From contig JANXTT010000010.1 in assembly GCA_025352225.1 (NCBI GenBank), positions 1 through 56,554 of the forward strand: DNA of 56,554 bases. Direction: 5' to 3'. Under the pieces are notes generated by a model. It did no database searches. It saw only the letters and a list, made by a program, of their open reading frames with translations, and was not told the DNA's origin. Numbering within the stretch: position 1 is the stretch's first letter; each line of letters opens with the position of its first letter. Origin of the DNA: Mucilaginibacter sp. Its GTDB lineage: Bacteria > Bacteroidota > Bacteroidia > Sphingobacteriales > Sphingobacteriaceae. A program made the translations under genes and the position numbers. Shown here piece by piece: positions 9,056 through 18,261 of this stretch.

Positions 9056-9511
9056 ATGAAAAAACTTCATTTATTATTAATTGTGTTAACCCTCACATCA
9101 AGTGTTGCGATGAGCGCATTAGCACAAACGGTAAAAGACACAGCACAGAAAATTTACATAAATTCAAAAGGGGGAATACACAACCATACAGGGACTAAAC
9201 TCGGCTACATTGATAAAAACAATATGGTGAGGGATAATACCGGCAAAGAATTATATTTTATCGATAAAGACGGGAATGTTATTGCTTCTGATGGACGAAA
9301 ACTAGGTGTGGCTAAAAAGAACGGATCGTACTATAATATGAACGGAGAGAATGAGTTGAATACAAAGGATATCGATAAGGAGAACTGTGCCATTTTAGAT
9401 CCCAAAGGACATAATTTCGGTACAACTCATAAAAATTATAAGCTTCATGCTTGCGCCGCGCATTGCTACTGGTTAACAAAAGCAAAAGAAAAAGCAGTAA
9501 AGAAATCATAA
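9056..9511 (+). CDS. Small secreted protein with glycine-turn repeats and a CxxxC motif
   Basis: A 151-residue protein with a clear signal peptide (hydrophobic residues 5-22, ending ALAQ). The mature part consists of short repeats of the type Gly-x-Lys-Leu-x-Tyr-Ile-Asp-Lys-(Asp/Asn)-Gly-x-Val, seen three to four times between about residues 40 and 100. A C-terminal segment follows with an isolated Cys (KENCAIL) and the motif HACAAHCYW. Cys and His spacing in that segment could bind a metal. I do not recognise a named family. It lies between two metal-transport ATPases and is followed 29 bases later by a SHOCT gene, which suggests a role in periplasmic metal handling, but this rests on context. 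Confidence 0.7.
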   Translation: MKKLHLLLIVLTLTSSVAMSALAQTVKDTAQKIYINSKGGIHNHTGTKLGYIDKNNMVRDNTGKELYFIDKDGNVIASDGRKLGVAKKNGSYYNMNGENELNTKDIDKENCAILDPKGHNFGTTHKNYKLHACAAHCYWLTKAKEKAVKKS

Positions 9512-9540
9512 TTATTTAACTGAACATAAAACTAAAGACA

Positions 9541-9762
9541 ATGATGTACTACGAAAATTTTGGGGGAATGCACCTGATATGGTGGTTCGTTTGGATGATC
9601 ATGCTTTTCTGGATATTTGCTACGCCTTATGATATACCAGGCCAACGCAATAAAAAAGATACGCCGCTAAATATTTTACAAAAGCGATTTGCTGCCGGAG
9701 AGATCACCGATACAGAATACAAAGAAAAGAAAACGATACTGGAAAATGATTTAGCTACTTAG
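9541..9762 (+). CDS. SHOCT domain membrane protein
   Basis: A 73-residue protein. One hydrophobic, tryptophan-rich transmembrane segment (residues 10-27, LIWWFVWMIMLFWIF) is followed by a C-terminal SHOCT motif: LNILQKRFAAGEITDTEYKE, with the characteristic RFAxGEIxxxEYxxKK pattern. SHOCT modules are short helical hairpins at the ends of many membrane proteins, thought to mediate oligomerisation. Single-helix SHOCT proteins are common beside copper export genes. The copper ATPase starts 10 bases after its stop, so the two are almost certainly co-transcribed. Confidence 0.85.
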   Translation: MMYYENFGGMHLIWWFVWMIMLFWIFATPYDIPGQRNKKDTPLNILQKRFAAGEITDTEYKEKKTILENDLAT

Positions 9763-9772
9763 ACTATTTGAT

Positions 9773-11797
9773 ATGGAGATGAGCAAAGCGCATGAGGGCA
9801 TGGATCATAGTAAAATGCAACAAAGCAATGATCCGCACAAGGGCATGTCGGATCATGACCACCATGCCATGATGATCGCTGATTTTAAAAAGCGGTTTTA
9901 TGTCGTATTAGTATTGACGGTTCCTATTATGTTGTTGTCAACCATGATACAACATTTTATGGGGGTTAGTTGGCAGTTCACAGGTTCTTCTTTCATTTTG
10001 TTTGCCTTATCGTCAGTAGTATTTGTATATGGCGGCTGGCCATTTTTAACAGGGCTGGTTAGCGAGGTAAGGGCCAAAAATCCTGGCATGATGTTTCTCA
10101 TCGGCTTTGCTATAACCGTTGCTTATAGCTACAGTGTAGCTATCGTCTTTGGCTTAAAAGGGATGGATTTCTTTTGGGAACTGACCACGCTTATACTGAT
10201 TATGCTTTTGGGGCATTGGATAGAAATGCGGTCTGTAATGGGCGCGTCAAACGAACTGGAGTTATTGGTACAACTGATGCCGGCCGATGCACACATGGTA
10301 ATGCCGGATATGGTGCATGATGTAAAAACGGATACATTAAAAGAGAACGACATTATACTGGTTAAGCCCGGCGAAAAAGTTGCGGCTGATGGAATTATAC
10401 TGGAAGGTGAAAGCTATTTGAACGAATCTATGCTCACTGGTGAATCAAAGCCTGTATTGAAAGTTAAAGGCGATAAAGTTATTGCCGGTTCTATCAATGG
10501 AAATGGGTCTTTTAAAGTTACGGTTTCCCATGCGGCCAAAGATTCCTATCTGTCGCAGGTGGTTAAACTGGTAGACGATGCGCAAAAATCAAAATCTCAA
10601 ACACAGTTGCTGGCAGATACAGCTGCCAAATGGTTGACTGTGATCGCATTGGTAACCGGAATAGGCACATTTCTGTACTGGTATTTAACTGGCCAAACAT
10701 TGGCTTTTGCGATGGAAAGGATGGTGACCGTCATCGTTATTTGCTGCCCTCATGCTTTGGGATTAGCTGTGCCTTTGGTCGTTGCCAAGTCAACAGCGTT
10801 ATCGGCCAAGCATGGCTTGCTAATCAAAAACAGGACTGCGTTTGAGGATTCCAGGAAAATAACAACTATTGTATTTGATAAAACGGGGACGCTTACAGTC
10901 GGCAAATTTGAAGTATCCAAAGTAGTATCATTAAATAAAGATGTTGACGAGAATGAACTCATCCGTTTGGCATCAGCCTTAGAGCAAAAATCAGAACACC
11001 CAATTGCGACCGGCATCCTGCAAAAAGTTAAAGAATTAAAATTAACGATCCCACCTGCCGAAAACTTCAAAGCGATCACAGGGCAGGGTGTTGAAGCTTT
11101 GGTGGAGGGTAAAAAGCTGTTGGTGGTTAGTCCTGGTTATTTAAAAGAAAATAAGTTAACTACGCCTGATGACTTTGCGGCGAATGACACCGAAACGGTC
11201 GTGTTTGTATTGATCGATCAAAAATTGGCAGGATACATTGCTTTATCGGATGAGATTCGTCCGGAATCGGCAGAAGCTATTAAAACGTTACAAAAAGAAA
11301 ATATCAAATCTATACTACTTACGGGAGATAACAAAAAAGTAGCCGCCAGCGTAAGTAGAACTTTAGGAATGGATAGTTTTATTGCCGAGGTATTGCCGCA
11401 TCAAAAATTAGAAAAGATCAAGGAACTACAAGCGAAAGGTGAGTTTGTAGCGATGACGGGGGATGGCGTTAACGATGCTCCTGCGCTGGCTCAGGCCGAT
11501 ATTGGAATAGCAGTAGGTTCCGGAAGCGATATAGCGGCAGAAACTGCAGGCATCGTTTTGGTTAATAGCAATCCAAAAGATATTGTCAGTCTGATCCTGT
11601 TCGGCAAAGCTACTTATCGCAAAATGATCCAAAACCTGATCTGGGCAACGGGCTATAATGTGATTGCGCTACCATTGGCAGCAGGGATATTATATAACCA
11701 GGGTATTTTACTGAGCCCGGCAGCAGGAGCCGTTTTGATGACGGTAAGTACGGTGGTGGTAGCCATCAATGCAAGCTTGCTCAAAGTAAAAGAATAA
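9773..11797 (+). CDS. copB: Copper-translocating P1B-type ATPase, CopB class
   Basis: A 674-residue heavy-metal ATPase. The first 35 residues are rich in His and Met (for example HDHHAMM), a soft-metal-binding tail in place of the CxxC domains seen in CopA. The membrane metal site is Cys-Pro-His (residues 325-327 in ICCPHALG), which defines the CopB/P1B-3 class rather than the CPC of CopA. Other conserved parts are LTGES in the actuator domain, DKTGTLT with phosphorylated Asp369, SEHPIA for nucleotide binding, and GDGVNDAPAL in the hinge. It should export copper from the cytoplasm. A few CopB-class pumps prefer Cu2+ or Ag+. It ends the metal cluster and converges with the beta-mannosidase gene. 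Confidence 0.9.
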   Translation: MEMSKAHEGMDHSKMQQSNDPHKGMSDHDHHAMMIADFKKRFYVVLVLTVPIMLLSTMIQHFMGVSWQFTGSSFILFALSSVVFVYGGWPFLTGLVSEVRAKNPGMMFLIGFAITVAYSYSVAIVFGLKGMDFFWELTTLILIMLLGHWIEMRSVMGASNELELLVQLMPADAHMVMPDMVHDVKTDTLKENDIILVKPGEKVAADGIILEGESYLNESMLTGESKPVLKVKGDKVIAGSINGNGSFKVTVSHAAKDSYLSQVVKLVDDAQKSKSQTQLLADTAAKWLTVIALVTGIGTFLYWYLTGQTLAFAMERMVTVIVICCPHALGLAVPLVVAKSTALSAKHGLLIKNRTAFEDSRKITTIVFDKTGTLTVGKFEVSKVVSLNKDVDENELIRLASALEQKSEHPIATGILQKVKELKLTIPPAENFKAITGQGVEALVEGKKLLVVSPGYLKENKLTTPDDFAANDTETVVFVLIDQKLAGYIALSDEIRPESAEAIKTLQKENIKSILLTGDNKKVAASVSRTLGMDSFIAEVLPHQKLEKIKELQAKGEFVAMTGDGVNDAPALAQADIGIAVGSGSDIAAETAGIVLVNSNPKDIVSLILFGKATYRKMIQNLIWATGYNVIALPLAAGILYNQGILLSPAAGAVLMTVSTVVVAINASLLKVKE

Positions 11798-11886
11798 AGT
11801 TTATAAATGTAGCTCGATTAGGGGGTATTACATATAATCATTAAGTTTTTTTACTGATTATGGTGTGAAGAAATACAATCGCTTCA

Positions 11887-14466
11887 CTATTCATTCAAAT
11901 CATTTATACTCCTAAACTTAACATCCATTTTTGTCAGCGTCTTGCCAGTCATAAAAGTAATTGTTTTTGTTTCACCGGGTACCAAGTCAAAGTAATTATC
12001 CGATAATATGACGTCGTCGTCTCCGATTGATATCCGCAGATCCTTTATTAAGTTGTGTCCCAACAGCTTAATTACATAATTATTGCCCGTTTTGGTTAAC
12101 GTATAATTGACCGGGACTTTAGCCAATTTCAATTCCTTAGGCTTTTCAAAATATAAACAGCTTTCAGTCAGTTGCTTCCCTTTTTGTAGCAAACGCACAT
12201 TAAGTACTGCATTTGTAGCGTCGGCACCTTTTAAAAGTCCCTTAATCGCGTTATGATAAAAATCGGTACTGCTGTTAGCATGGATGATAACAGGTATTGT
12301 TTTTTGACTGATAATATGTCCATCAAGGTCCATTAAAATGAGCTGTAAAGTAGCGTTCACAGCCTTTAAACTGTCGGAGATGATATAGACATAGGCACTG
12401 TCTTTTTTAATTACTGTGGAAACCAATACTTTGGCAAAGCTTCGTTTGGCTTGGTACTGCAAGGCTTTCCAATGCCCGTAATAATCAATGCTTGACCAGG
12501 AGGCTACCGGCCAGCAATCGTCTATTTGCCAATAGAGCGATCCCATACAGAAAGGTTTTGCCCTTCGGTGTGCCTCAATAGCCAGCCGGATGCCCTCGGC
12601 CTGCAAAACCTGGCCGGTATATAAAAAGTCAGGGAAAGCAGCCGGTACTTTATACCATTTTTTCATGTAAGCTAAAATAGCGCCGTTGCCGGTATATGAC
12701 TTTTGGTGAGATTTCATCACTTCCGAAAAAATATCATCGTCAGACGGTAAAGCAAAAGTGCTAACCGTTTGCATATCCGGGAAGGCCTGGAAACCGTATT
12801 CGGTCATAAACGGGCCCACGTTATCTGCATAACTTTCCATGGGGGTAGTGGCCTTTGCAACATCCCAATAATAATGTACATCCCCCGAAGTTCGGCTATC
12901 ATGATTATAAAGGGAATAATTACTAGCCTGTGGCGACGTAGACCAATAAGGCCGGTCATCATCATATGCCTTTACAACCGCAGGAAGTATTTGGTGAAAA
13001 ACATCTTTGTACGTATTAATGATGGTCATGTAGTCTTTAGCATCCCTGAATGCTCCTTTGGCCGTTCCCCAAAAGTCAGAACCCATGTAAGCTGCTACCT
13101 CGTTATTACCACAGTACAAAGCTATACATGGATGATTACGCAGTCGCTTTACATTTTCAACTGCTTCTTCATAAATATTTTGTTTAAAATCTTCAAACGG
13201 GGCAACCATAGCGCAGGCAAACATAAAGTCCTGGTATACCAAAATTCCATTATCATCACACAAGTCATAAAAGAGGTCGTTCTCATAAATACCGCCGCCC
13301 CATACGCGCAGCATATTCATGTTGCTAATCACCGCGCTGTGGATCAATCGGTTGTAGCGTTCTTTAGTTACACGCGGCAAAAAATTATCCTGCGGCACAT
13401 AATTGGCACCTTTCATAAATATCTTCACGCCATTCACCAGGAAGTAAAAAGAATTTCCATTTTTGCCCGATTCCTGTATCAGTTCAACCGTCCGCATCCC
13501 GTGTTTTACCTGCTTTTCGGCAAGCACCTTGACTCCGTCCGACAATATCACCTTAAAATGATATTGTTTGTGTGTGCCATAGCCATTGGGCCACCATAAC
13601 TGCGGGTGCAAGAGAGTAAAACTGCAAACCAAATGGGTTGTGCCGGTATCCAGGTGTATGTCTTTTGAATAAAGCGGCACAAGGCTGTTATCCGCAAAAA
13701 TTTCGAGGTGCTTTGCTCCCGCTGTCATGCTTTCCACCTCTACCAGCGCTTGCAAGTCCGCTTTTTCGGAATTTAGTTGTTTCTGTTTGATAAACAGGTC
13801 GTTAATAACCGTTTGGTGAGCGGCTTCAAGATAAACCGGGCGCCATATCCCGGAGGTAACAAACCTTGGGCCCCAGTCCCAGCCATAATGGTAACCGGCT
13901 TTGCGGGTAAAAACGCTGACTTTAGGCGAACCATGGTCGTTATCACTGGCGGGCACCTTGAATGGTAAACTATTGTATAACGCCTCCCCAGTTTTAATGG
14001 GTGAATGGAAATATACCAGTAAGGTATTGCTTCCGATTTTCAACCGGGCCTTTACATCGGCACGCCAGCTCCTAAACATGTTATCTGCCACAATAACCTT
14101 TGCGCCGTTCACATAAACATCCGCATAAGTGTCCAGACCATCAAAAGCAAGGTATAACTTGTCGTTTTTCAGCAACTCACCGTCAACCTTAAAGCTGGTT
14201 TTATATTCCCAGTCCTCACGGTCAATCCATTGCAGGTCGTTTTCATTGGTGCGGTAATAAGGATCGGTAATAAGGCCGTCATTCAGCAAATCAGTATGTA
14301 CGGTACCCGGCACCGTAGCCTTGTTCCAGATGCTGTCGCCCGTTTTTCGAAACTGCCAGCCTAAATTTAGGTTGATTACCTGCTGAGCTTTGGAAGTATC
14401 ATAAAAAAAGGAAACTAACAAAATCAAAAACAAATAGCCTGGGCTCTTAAATAATTTACCTTTCAT
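11887..14466 (-). CDS. Glycoside hydrolase family 2 beta-mannosidase, secreted
   Basis: An 859-residue enzyme with an N-terminal signal peptide (ends near SKAQ, residue 28). It shows the GH2 layout: a sugar-binding jelly roll with GWQFRKTG and VPGTVHTDLL, immunoglobulin-like domains, then the TIM barrel. The acid/base motif is CGNNEVAAY with Glu456, and the nucleophile motif is MTEYGFQAFP with Glu556. The motifs GYHYGWDWGPRF and SLYWQIDDCWP are typical of beta-mannosidases rather than beta-galactosidases. It would release mannose from the non-reducing end of beta-1,4-manno-oligosaccharides in the periplasm. A GH5 mannanase-like gene lies about 26 kb away in the same region. It is divergent from the GAF histidine kinase gene across a 537-bp gap. 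Confidence 0.92.
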   Translation of the reverse strand: MKGKLFKSPGYLFLILLVSFFYDTSKAQQVINLNLGWQFRKTGDSIWNKATVPGTVHTDLLNDGLITDPYYRTNENDLQWIDREDWEYKTSFKVDGELLKNDKLYLAFDGLDTYADVYVNGAKVIVADNMFRSWRADVKARLKIGSNTLLVYFHSPIKTGEALYNSLPFKVPASDNDHGSPKVSVFTRKAGYHYGWDWGPRFVTSGIWRPVYLEAAHQTVINDLFIKQKQLNSEKADLQALVEVESMTAGAKHLEIFADNSLVPLYSKDIHLDTGTTHLVCSFTLLHPQLWWPNGYGTHKQYHFKVILSDGVKVLAEKQVKHGMRTVELIQESGKNGNSFYFLVNGVKIFMKGANYVPQDNFLPRVTKERYNRLIHSAVISNMNMLRVWGGGIYENDLFYDLCDDNGILVYQDFMFACAMVAPFEDFKQNIYEEAVENVKRLRNHPCIALYCGNNEVAAYMGSDFWGTAKGAFRDAKDYMTIINTYKDVFHQILPAVVKAYDDDRPYWSTSPQASNYSLYNHDSRTSGDVHYYWDVAKATTPMESYADNVGPFMTEYGFQAFPDMQTVSTFALPSDDDIFSEVMKSHQKSYTGNGAILAYMKKWYKVPAAFPDFLYTGQVLQAEGIRLAIEAHRRAKPFCMGSLYWQIDDCWPVASWSSIDYYGHWKALQYQAKRSFAKVLVSTVIKKDSAYVYIISDSLKAVNATLQLILMDLDGHIISQKTIPVIIHANSSTDFYHNAIKGLLKGADATNAVLNVRLLQKGKQLTESCLYFEKPKELKLAKVPVNYTLTKTGNNYVIKLLGHNLIKDLRISIGDDDVILSDNYFDLVPGETKTITFMTGKTLTKMDVKFRSINDLNE

Positions 14467-15003
14467 TGTTGTGTTTTTATATTAATCAAACGGCTATAAG
14501 CTGTAATACCATACCGGCGGTTTGCCCCTAACTTTTACCAGTTAATAAAACAAAACAGGTTAAAAAAGTAATTGGGTATATATTCTATGAATTTCATGAT
14601 GCCTGATTATCAGGTATTGCAATTATAGCATTGTTCAAGTAAGCCAAAATTATGCTTAACCGTTAACCATTTGTAATACTTATTTAACATTTGCTAGTGT
14701 TTTACCTAAAACGGGCTCATTGGCTGTCCTTTTATAAGCTAATATAGTCGCATGTTTTTGGGGCTTTAAAACTGGGGATCGTGCAACGGTATGATAAATT
14801 GAGCCCACATCCATGTACCGTCCTATTTAATTTGCATTAACCCCATCATTTCAAATCTTTTCAATCCAATGCAAATTTATTCATTCATTTCTAAACAGAC
14901 TCTAACAATTAATAAATGTTTTCCGTATAAAGATGTTGTCGCCCCTTAAAATGGACAGCTTAACCACACTTTTAAATATCATCCGACATCTATACTTAAA
15001 ATA
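14467..15003. other. Intergenic region between divergent genes
   Basis: This 537-base AT-rich stretch separates the beta-mannosidase (minus) and the histidine kinase (plus) and should hold both promoters. No open frame with coding character, convincing -7 TAnnTTTG box, tRNA or strong hairpin was found in it. Confidence 0.5.
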
Positions 15004-16218
15004 ATGCAAAATCCACCTATACCCGCCAACGAACTGGGAAGACTATTGGACCTATCTGAACTTGACCTGGATTATTCTAACCATAAAGATAATTTTAAGG
15101 ATCTGGCAAAGCTGGCCGCTAAAGTTGCTGGAACTCCGATATCATTGGTCAATTTAATCGACTCATATACCCAATGGACCATATCAGATTATGGATTATC
15201 TATTGAACAGATGCCTAGGGAAGATTCTGTTTGTCAATATACCATAGCCAGTACTGATCACTTTGAGGTAGAAGATCTTAAAACCGATGTTCGCTTTAAG
15301 GACAAGTTTTATGTGGCTGACGAACCCCACCTTCGTTATTATTTAGGGGTTCCATTAAAAACCACCAAAGGGCACAACATAGGTGCTTTATGTGTGCTTG
15401 ATACAGAGCTCAAAGAAATAGATCCAGAAAAATTTGAGCTATTACAGATAATTGCTGAGGAAATTGTAAACCGATTAAACGCATACAGATCTATAAGTAA
15501 CCTAAAAAGTCAACTATTTGAAGCAAAAGAAACTAAAAAAAAAGTTGCGCATGATATACGCGGACCATTGGGGGGTATAATTGGTTTAGCAGAGATTATT
15601 AGTGAACAAGGTGATAGCAATAAGATAGATGAAGTTTTGGAATTTATTAAAATGATCCATAAAAGCGGCCGGTCAATATTAGAGTTAGCTGATGAGATAT
15701 TAAGTGAACATAAGCCGAAAAGCCTTAAAAGTGATGAGTTCAACCTGTTGCTTTTTAAAGAAAAGCTGGAAAAACTTTATCAGTTACAAGCCCGAAATAA
15801 GAACATAACCTTTGTGGTTAATGTTGATATGGCCTCGTCGGAGATACCATTTTCTAAGAATAAACTTTTACAGATCACCGGTAATTTGATATCAAACGCA
15901 ATGAAATTCACTTCGGTTAACGGTAAAGTTATTGTTGATCTCGAACTTAAGGCCAGCGACTTAAATAATGTGCTGCAAATAAGGGTTACAGATACAGGTG
16001 TGGGTTTAAGTGAAACGGCTATTAAAACCATATTAAATGGCAATGCGTCTTCCACAAACGGAACGGGCGGTGAGCATGGCTTTGGCTTTGGCCTTGCATT
16101 AGTTAAGCATTTAGTAGATGGTTTAAAAGGAACCATCAATATTAGTTCTGATCCTGGAAAGGGCGCTACTTTTAGTGTAGATCTGCCGCAGCCCAGTGAG
16201 CATAGCGTGATGGCATAA
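15004..16218 (+). CDS. GAF domain sensor histidine kinase
   Basis: A 404-residue cytoplasmic kinase without membrane segments. An N-terminal GAF domain spans roughly residues 25-165; it has the typical DSVCQYTI and RYYLGVPLKT blocks. A coiled linker leads to a HisKA region whose phosphoacceptor is His183 in KKVAHDIRGPLGG. The HATPase domain follows, with the N box NLISNAMKFT, the G1 box VTDTGVGL and the G2 box GFGFGLALVKHLV. GAF domains of this type bind small molecules or bilins, or act in protein contacts; the ligand here is unknown. No response regulator is adjacent, so its partner is encoded elsewhere. It could also regulate the divergent beta-mannosidase gene, but nothing proves this. 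Confidence 0.88.
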   Translation: MQNPPIPANELGRLLDLSELDLDYSNHKDNFKDLAKLAAKVAGTPISLVNLIDSYTQWTISDYGLSIEQMPREDSVCQYTIASTDHFEVEDLKTDVRFKDKFYVADEPHLRYYLGVPLKTTKGHNIGALCVLDTELKEIDPEKFELLQIIAEEIVNRLNAYRSISNLKSQLFEAKETKKKVAHDIRGPLGGIIGLAEIISEQGDSNKIDEVLEFIKMIHKSGRSILELADEILSEHKPKSLKSDEFNLLLFKEKLEKLYQLQARNKNITFVVNVDMASSEIPFSKNKLLQITGNLISNAMKFTSVNGKVIVDLELKASDLNNVLQIRVTDTGVGLSETAIKTILNGNASSTNGTGGEHGFGFGLALVKHLVDGLKGTINISSDPGKGATFSVDLPQPSEHSVMA

Positions 16219-16421
16219 TTTGGACACCTTGTTGATACATCATCGGTTCCGGATTATTGTACGGTGCATTTACGGTGCCAGCGTTTCCTTTCTCTGATCT
16301 TCTTTGCGCCGCACTGGTAAGTATCGCATATTAATATTAAGTGATAAATAGCAGTGCTCTGTAGTAATTAGATATACTATTTGACCATTATTATGAACTA
16401 AGCGAACGCCGTTTGATAAGT

Positions 16422-16458
16422 AAAAAGCCATTAGGCGGGGAGCCTAATAGCTTTTTTT
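16422..16458. terminator. Bidirectional rho-independent terminator
   Basis: A 7-bp perfect stem (16430-16436 with 16442-16448) is extended past one mismatch by four or more pairs. It has a 5-base loop, a T tract at 16452-16458 on the plus strand and an A tract at 16422-16426 that becomes a T tract on the minus strand. It lies between the convergent histidine kinase and SusD-like genes and can serve both. Confidence 0.8.
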
Positions 16459-16487
16459 ATTAACCAATGTGAAGAGAGGGCAAACTT

Positions 16488-18254
16488 TTATTGCCAGCCA
16501 GGGTTTTGAATTAAAGCCGGAGCTTTTCTTAATTCGCTGGTGGGTATAGGCATTATATAATCATTAGGGAAAAACGCATGTAACCTGCTGGAGTTTACAA
16601 TTGTATAAGTATAAGTACTCCCATTTTTAGTTATACTCATTAACTTATTATACCCGTTTTGTGTTATCGCTGAAATTTTCCACCTGCGGGAGTCATCCCA
16701 TCGGTGATCTTCAAACATCAATTCTATATGTCGTTCATTTTGGACAAATTTACGCATTTCATCAACCGTCATATTGGCTTTCATACCATATAAGCCATCT
16801 AATCCCGGGTCAACACCGGCCCGGTCTCTTAATGTTTTTAATTTATCATAGGCTAACTCGGGGTGGCCGGTTTCATTAATGGCTTCGGCATAATTAAGCA
16901 GCATCTCGGCATAACGAATTAAAGGCCAGCCGCGTTCTGTATTACCACTACTGTTTGATGAGATATTCTCATCGCACATTTTTCTGCTATAATAACCACT
17001 TACACCAATAACATTACTGGTTACAATTGCAGGCATACCATCACCCGCCGGCGAACCAACGTAAGTAAATACCGGTGCTTTTCCGCCGGCACTTGGTAAA
17101 TAGTATAACGAACCATTATAGATAATAGAATAACCGAAACGTGGGTCCCTCCCAACGTATGGGTTATTAGGGTCGTAGCCCGATGTTGGATCAGTTATGG
17201 CTTTTCCGTTTTTCATTGGAAAACAATCAACCAGGTTTTGAGTAGGAGCAGATCTGCCAGAACCGCCCCGTGATTTTGGGTTATATTGATTTTCAAAATC
17301 CCTGTTTGGCGGGCGATTGAATGAAAATATATATTCGGGATTGACCCGTTTTAAAAATACTTGATAAAAACCATAACCAGGCGCAGTTGTATTATCCTTA
17401 TATAAATTGTAATAACCCGAGTTGATAACGTCGTTTGCGGCAGATGCCGCAGCCTGCCAGTGCGCTACATCATAAGCAGGATAACTGGCCAGCGCAACTT
17501 GATCTGGCGTAGCCGGAGCCGGAAAAGCGCCACCGTTAAATAACGGACTTGCGGCATATAATAATACTCTTGATTTTAAAGCCATGGCTGCCCCTTTGGT
17601 TGCGTGCCCGTAATCAACATCAGTGTATTGGCCGGGTAAATTAGCTTGGCCAGGTAACGGTAAATCTTTTGCTGCAGCGTCGAGTTCGCTTACTATGTAT
17701 ATAACCGTTTCTGCAAAGGTTTTACGGGGTAAGTTAACATCATCTGTAATTGAATAAACTTTGTCGCCAACAATGGGTACTCCGCCAAAGTTAACCAGAA
17801 GCTTGTAATAGAACCACGCTCTTAAAAACCGGGCCTCGGCTGCAACCCGCGTTCTGGTGGTGGGGGTTAAAGGCGCAGTTGGCAGTTTAGACAATAAAAG
17901 ATTTACCCGTCTGATATTAGTGAACGGGGTGCCCCAAAAATCAAAGAAAGCAAAATTATCTGCGCTCCAGGTAGCGCTATATAAAATTACAGGGCGCCTT
18001 GCCGGATTTTGCAGATCAAACTCACAATCATCTGTGCCGTTTTCTGTACTTCCATTTTCCCATCGTTGTTTATAAAACGAGAAAGGTACATCCCCGTAGA
18101 TACGGGCCAAAAAGCCCATGGTTCGGGTACTATCACTAAATACGGTTGCTTCACTGAGTGCACTACTGGTTTTGTCGTCCAGAAAACTTCCTGATTTTTT
18201 GCAAGCCGACAGCACAATGCTTGCAAATACGACGATAAAGAATATTTTTTTCAT
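16488..18254 (-). CDS. SusD/RagB family outer-membrane glycan-binding lipoprotein
   Basis: About 588 residues from the preferred start MKKIFF at 18254. A longer frame begins at 18290, but its first 12 residues would precede the signal peptide. The lipobox is LSAC, so the mature protein would be a surface lipoprotein. Typical SusD features are the N-terminal SFLDDKTSSALSE segment, tetratricopeptide-like helices (EARFLRAWFYYKLL), and the C-terminal RYAEMLLNYAEAINE and ERHIELMFEDHRWDDSRRWK blocks. It should bind oligosaccharides and form the lid on the SusC-like channel encoded 7 bases upstream. It is the last gene of a four-gene SusC-SusD-SusC-SusD run. Confidence 0.95.
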   Translation of the reverse strand: MKKIFFIVVFASIVLSACKKSGSFLDDKTSSALSEATVFSDSTRTMGFLARIYGDVPFSFYKQRWENGSTENGTDDCEFDLQNPARRPVILYSATWSADNFAFFDFWGTPFTNIRRVNLLLSKLPTAPLTPTTRTRVAAEARFLRAWFYYKLLVNFGGVPIVGDKVYSITDDVNLPRKTFAETVIYIVSELDAAAKDLPLPGQANLPGQYTDVDYGHATKGAAMALKSRVLLYAASPLFNGGAFPAPATPDQVALASYPAYDVAHWQAAASAANDVINSGYYNLYKDNTTAPGYGFYQVFLKRVNPEYIFSFNRPPNRDFENQYNPKSRGGSGRSAPTQNLVDCFPMKNGKAITDPTSGYDPNNPYVGRDPRFGYSIIYNGSLYYLPSAGGKAPVFTYVGSPAGDGMPAIVTSNVIGVSGYYSRKMCDENISSNSSGNTERGWPLIRYAEMLLNYAEAINETGHPELAYDKLKTLRDRAGVDPGLDGLYGMKANMTVDEMRKFVQNERHIELMFEDHRWDDSRRWKISAITQNGYNKLMSITKNGSTYTYTIVNSSRLHAFFPNDYIMPIPTSELRKAPALIQNPGWQ

Positions 18255-18261
18255 GTTGATA

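Noticed and set aside
11798..11886. Possible terminator between the convergent CopB and beta-mannosidase genes
   Set aside because: A 7-bp ATAATCA/TGATTAT pairing exists, but it is AT-only in strength with the T tract in the loop, so support is weak.
12769..13599. Plus-strand frame of 276 codons
   Set aside because: It is antisense to the catalytic part of the GH2 beta-mannosidase, whose motifs and length are fully convincing.
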